This document shows positions 50,167 to 52,315 of a stretch of 52,315 nucleotides of DNA, piece after piece. The position numbers and the translations under genes were made by a program. Origin of the DNA: Oscillospiraceae bacterium (GTDB taxonomy: Bacteria; Bacillota; Clostridia; Oscillospirales; Oscillospiraceae); NCBI GenBank assembly GCA_017429325.1, contig JAFRPC010000044.1, forward strand, positions 1-52,315, written 5' to 3'. Position 1 is the stretch's first letter; each line of letters opens with the position of its first letter. The notes beneath the pieces are model-generated. The model was not told the DNA's origin. It saw only the letters and a list, made by a program, of their open reading frames with translations, and made no database searches.

Positions 50167-50183
50167 AATGTCCTCCAGGATAG

Positions 50184-50218
50184 AAAACAGACCGGCGGCT
50201 GTCGGCTCGCCGGCCTGT
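50184..50218 (-). terminator. Hairpin terminator of the AI-2E transporter gene
   Basis: On the minus strand an imperfect stem (ACAGGCCGGC with GCCGCCGGTCTGT) is followed by TTTTC. It lies about 60 bases past the transporter stop and ahead of the FHA-SEDS gene. Confidence 0.55.
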
Positions 50219-50276
50219 GGGGTCGCAGTAGCATAGGCGCATCGCCGCGGCGCACAGCCTGCGCCGGGTCTTTGCG

Positions 50277-51587
50277 CTATTCGCTGGCGTCTTCGTACTC
50301 AAAGTCGTCGTCCGGGTCGTACTCTGTCTCAAAGGTGTCGCCGCTGAAGAAGGTCGTGGCCTCGCCGAAGTTTTTTTCGTGGTCATTCAAATCCTCAACT
50401 GCCAGGATGCTGTAGTAGCAATCCGTGGATTCGGGGAGCTGCTTTTTCCGCAGGGCGCCGGAGATTGCCTGCGAGACCAGCGTGTAGAGCACCGTGAAGA
50501 CCGGAACGCCCAGGAGCATTCCGCCGAAGCCAAAGAGGGTGCCGAATACCGTGATGGAGACCAGGACCCAGAAGTCCGAGATCCCTAAGCGTCCGCCCAA
50601 GATCCGAGGCCCGATGATGTTGCCGTCGATTTGCTGCAATGCCAACTCGAAAATCAGGAAGTACAGCGCCTGGATTGGGCTCTGGAGCAGGATCAGCACG
50701 CCGCCGATGACAATACCGATCAGGGGACCGAAGAAGGGGATGATGTTGGTCAGACCGATGAAGACGGAGCTGATCAGCGCGTAGGGGAGACCCAGGATGA
50801 TCATTCCGATGTAGGACAGAGCGCCGATGATCAGAGAGTCGATGACCTTGCCCACCATGAAGCCGCCAAAGCTTTTGTTGGTGAGCCGACCGATTTCAAA
50901 TACTTTGTCCGCACCGCGCTGCTTGAAGACGGCGACCACGAATTTTTTCGCCTGCGCGATGTATTTTTCCTTCTGCATCAGCAGATAGACCGAGACGACC
51001 AGGCCAATGACCATGTTAAAGATGACTTTGCCGATGCCATAGGCCTCGGTGACGACGCTGCCAATGGTGGAGAAGATGTCCAGCTCCTTGGTCAGCCAAT
51101 CCTGTACGACCTTGACAGGGTCGTTCTCCCGCAGCCAGTCTTCAAAGGGGGAGCCTTTCAGCGTGTCGGACAGCCAGGCGGTGATCTTTTCGTAGTACAT
51201 CTGGAGATTTTCCGGGCTGAAGGTCTCAGTGATGGATTTCCAGAGCTCCGGCAGGACCATTGCCAGCAGTCCGTAAATCAGCAGAATGAAAATCAGCAGG
51301 GAAAGGAGAACGCTGACGGTACGGCTCAGCTTTTTGACGCCGCGCTCGGTCATATTGCTCTTGACCAGCAGCCGACGGATCAGCTTCTCGAACAGGCGCT
51401 GCAAGGGGTTCATCAGATAGGCAAAGATAATGCCGTAAATCACGAAGGAGAAGGTGCTGATGATCTTCTTCACGACGCTGAAGACGGTGCCGATGTTGAT
51501 GAGCGTCACGCCAAACAAAACGCTCACAATAATGACCGTGAGCAGCGTCAGGCCAAGACGAAAATAGCGGCTGTCCTTCTTAAGCAT
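50277..51587 (-). CDS. AI-2E/YhhT-family transporter
   Basis: A 436-residue protein with about eight helices: an N-terminal pair, a large soluble-looking central segment (about 110-190), and GLTNIIPFFGPLIGIVIGG plus IDGNIIGPRILGGRLGI, the hallmark blocks of the AI-2E transporter (PF01594) family. Members export small molecules or ions (AI-2, Na+/H+ in some). An acidic Asp/Glu-rich tail of about 40 residues ends the protein. GGAGG precedes the ATG, and a near-consensus promoter lies upstream. The substrate is not predictable. Confidence 0.92.
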   Translation of the reverse strand: MLKKDSRYFRLGLTLLTVIIVSVLFGVTLINIGTVFSVVKKIISTFSFVIYGIIFAYLMNPLQRLFEKLIRRLLVKSNMTERGVKKLSRTVSVLLSLLIFILLIYGLLAMVLPELWKSITETFSPENLQMYYEKITAWLSDTLKGSPFEDWLRENDPVKVVQDWLTKELDIFSTIGSVVTEAYGIGKVIFNMVIGLVVSVYLLMQKEKYIAQAKKFVVAVFKQRGADKVFEIGRLTNKSFGGFMVGKVIDSLIIGALSYIGMIILGLPYALISSVFIGLTNIIPFFGPLIGIVIGGVLILLQSPIQALYFLIFELALQQIDGNIIGPRILGGRLGISDFWVLVSITVFGTLFGFGGMLLGVPVFTVLYTLVSQAISGALRKKQLPESTDCYYSILAVEDLNDHEKNFGEATTFFSGDTFETEYDPDDDFEYEDASE

Positions 51588-51622
51588 CTGAATCGCCTCC
51601 GTTTCCCTCTACTTCATCTTTT

Positions 51623-51651
51623 ATCATAGCACAAAAATATCGTATCGTCAA
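51623..51651 (-). promoter_or_regulatory. Promoter of the AI-2E-family transporter
   Basis: On the minus strand TTGACG (51646-51651) and TATGAT (51623-51628) with a 17-base spacer, about 35 bases before the start codon. Confidence 0.78.
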
Positions 51652-51766
51652 CGGGAAAACCGCAATCGATCCCGGAATTCCGCAGGAATTCCTCGGAAAA
51701 GCGCTGCGGAACGGACGGGAAATCAGAGGGAAGTGAAAAAAAGATGTGTCCGGGCGAAAAAAAGAG

Positions 51767-51795
51767 TTGATTTTTTGATGACTTTCGTATATAAT
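51767..51795 (+). promoter_or_regulatory. Promoter of the tRNA pair
   Basis: TTGATT at 51767-51772 and TATAAT at 51790-51795 with a 17-base spacer, about 28 bases before the first tRNA. The stretch 51652-51766 holds short palindromes (GGAATTCC-type) and no gene. Confidence 0.75.
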
Positions 51796-51823
51796 ACGCT
51801 TGCTCAGAGAGCGATTAGCACAT

Positions 51824-51900
51824 GGGCCTTTAGCTCAGTTGGTTAGAGCAACCGGCTCATAACCGGTCGGTCCTGGGTTCGAGTCCCCGAAGGCCCACCA
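51824..51900 (+). tRNA. tRNA-Met (CAT anticodon)
   Basis: A 77-base cloverleaf: acceptor GGGCCTT pairs with AAGGCCC, D-loop AGCTCAGTTGGTTAGAGC, anticodon loop CTCATAA (anticodon CAT), T-arm GGGTTCGAGTCCC and encoded CCA. The acceptor pairing is complete, so it is an elongator type rather than initiator; a CAT anticodon could also be a lysidine-modified tRNA-Ile. Confidence 0.92.
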
Positions 51901-51903
51901 TAT

Positions 51904-51979
<76 letters not shown>

Positions 51980-51983
51980 CTAT

Positions 51984-52026
51984 GAAACCTCTTTTGTCAG
52001 TAAAGACAGAAGGGGTTTCTTGTTTT
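51984..52026 (+). terminator. Terminator of the tRNA pair
   Basis: A stem of about 15 bp with one mismatch (51984-51998 with 52005-52019), followed by TTGTTTTC. It closes the tRNA transcript. Confidence 0.85.
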
Positions 52027-52205
52027 CTACGGCAGCGTTTGCTATGATTTGGTATAACGGAGCGGAAAACTCGGCCTTTGCAGGTCTTGTTGTCTGCATC
52101 AAGGCATCGCAATCTTGCCGTCCGCTTCACGGTCTTGTAGTCGGCATCGCGGTCCAATCCTGTCTGCTTTGCGGCTTAGTGTAAAATAAATATAGGAAAA
52201 AAGAA
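52027..52205. other. Noncoding junction before an insertion sequence
   Basis: Imperfect repeats of a GTC(T/G)GCATC-like segment occur around 52090-52150. No gene is credible: an open frame on the minus strand here runs into the tRNA-Trp gene. The sequence becomes AT-rich from about 52180, probably the left end of the insertion sequence. Confidence 0.4.
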
Positions 52206-52211
52206 CACAGA

Positions 52212-52273
52212 GGGCACCTCATGTGGTTTAATGAATCTACCACAATCCCAAAACCACGGAAGAGAGGTGTCCC
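52212..52273 (+). promoter_or_regulatory. Leader stem-loop covering the ribosome site of the transposase
   Basis: GGGCACCTC (52212-52220) pairs with GAGGTG-T-CCC (52264-52273, one bulged base), and GTGGTTT (52223-52229) pairs with AAACCAC (52251-52257). The 3' arm contains the AGAGAGG ribosome site of the following start, so folding would hide it. Confidence 0.55.
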
Positions 52274-52275
52274 CT

Positions 52276-52315
52276 GTGGAAAGAATCATAACCGAAATCA
52301 CAGAAAAACTCAAGA
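52276..52315 (+). CDS. Probable transposase, N-terminal fragment (partial)
   Basis: GTG 52276 is preceded by AGAGAGG and opens a frame that runs off the window after 13 codons (MERIITEITEKLK). The N-terminus and its leader look like the start of an insertion-sequence gene, perhaps of the ISLre2/UPF0236 group, but 13 residues are too few to decide. Confidence 0.35.
   Translation, partial: MERIITEITEKLK

Overview
The window looks like a chromosomal segment of a GC-rich gut Clostridia, probably an Oscillospiraceae-type Firmicute (Oscillibacter / Flavonifractor / Lawsonibacter-like). This is inferred from a SigH-like sigma factor, Firmicute TagD/TagF-type genes, low-GC style -35/-10 promoters in front of GC-rich genes, strong AGGAGG ribosome sites and small clostridial hypothetical proteins. 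No database search was possible, so family calls rest on motifs seen in the translations.

Layout. 1-3.3 kb: an AT-rich island carrying an orphan bacteriocin-type ABC exporter (permease plus ATPase), bounded by the tail of an IS1595-type transposase and a degenerate IS110-type transposase end. 3.6-9.1 kb: housekeeping genes: a class I aminotransferase, ruvC-ruvA, ruvB, a SigH-like sigma factor and a zinc-ribbon protein. 9.2-19.6 kb: a surface polymer locus of three tandem O-antigen-ligase/polymerase-like membrane proteins, two family 2 glycosyltransferases, a Wzx-type flippase, a CDP-glycerol glycerophosphotransferase, TagD and a HAD-IIA phosphatase. 19.8-23.8 kb: an OmpR/PhoP-type two-component system followed by an HtrA-like protein that has lost all three catalytic residues, then a small helical protein. 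23.9-38.5 kb: secA, a CAT-like acetyltransferase, pgeF, a solute-binding lipoprotein with an apparent CTG start, thyA, folA, trmL, pgk, a CBS protein, trpS, then the TagO/WecA-type initiating transferase, UDP-GlcNAc 2-epimerase and a lipoprotein. 38.5-46.9 kb: a minus-strand pair of an ImmA/IrrE metallopeptidase and a two-helix membrane protein; a transglutaminase-like lipoprotein; three small Pro/Ala-rich proteins; a YfcE-like phosphodiesterase; coaX; an alpha/beta hydrolase; a 39-residue protein; truA; an ArsC-like protein. 47-51.6 kb: a minus-strand penicillin-binding protein and FHA-SEDS fusion operon, and an AI-2E-family exporter. 51.8-52.3 kb: tRNA-Met, tRNA-Trp and the start of a probable insertion sequence.

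How the genes connect. TagO and the 2-epimerase at 35-37.6 kb can supply the lipid-linked GlcNAc/ManNAc start of a wall polymer; TagD and the CDP-glycerol transferase at 17-19 kb can add glycerol phosphate; the flippase and the three ligase-like proteins suggest Wzx/Wzy-type export and assembly. The FHA-SEDS/PBP pair is a peptidoglycan synthase. thyA and folA form a thymidylate/folate pair.

The most unusual signals are: (1) a family of short palindromes headed by GTAG, dispersed in intergenic space, which supply the stop codons of ruvC, the histidine kinase, secA and folA and occur twice in frame inside pgeF; (2) the catalytically dead HtrA next to a two-component system; (3) the protease plus membrane-protein pair at 38.5-40 kb, a candidate defence or cell-death module; (4) two matching TGTCC-N8-GGACA inverted repeats that may tie together two genes about 1.1 kb apart.
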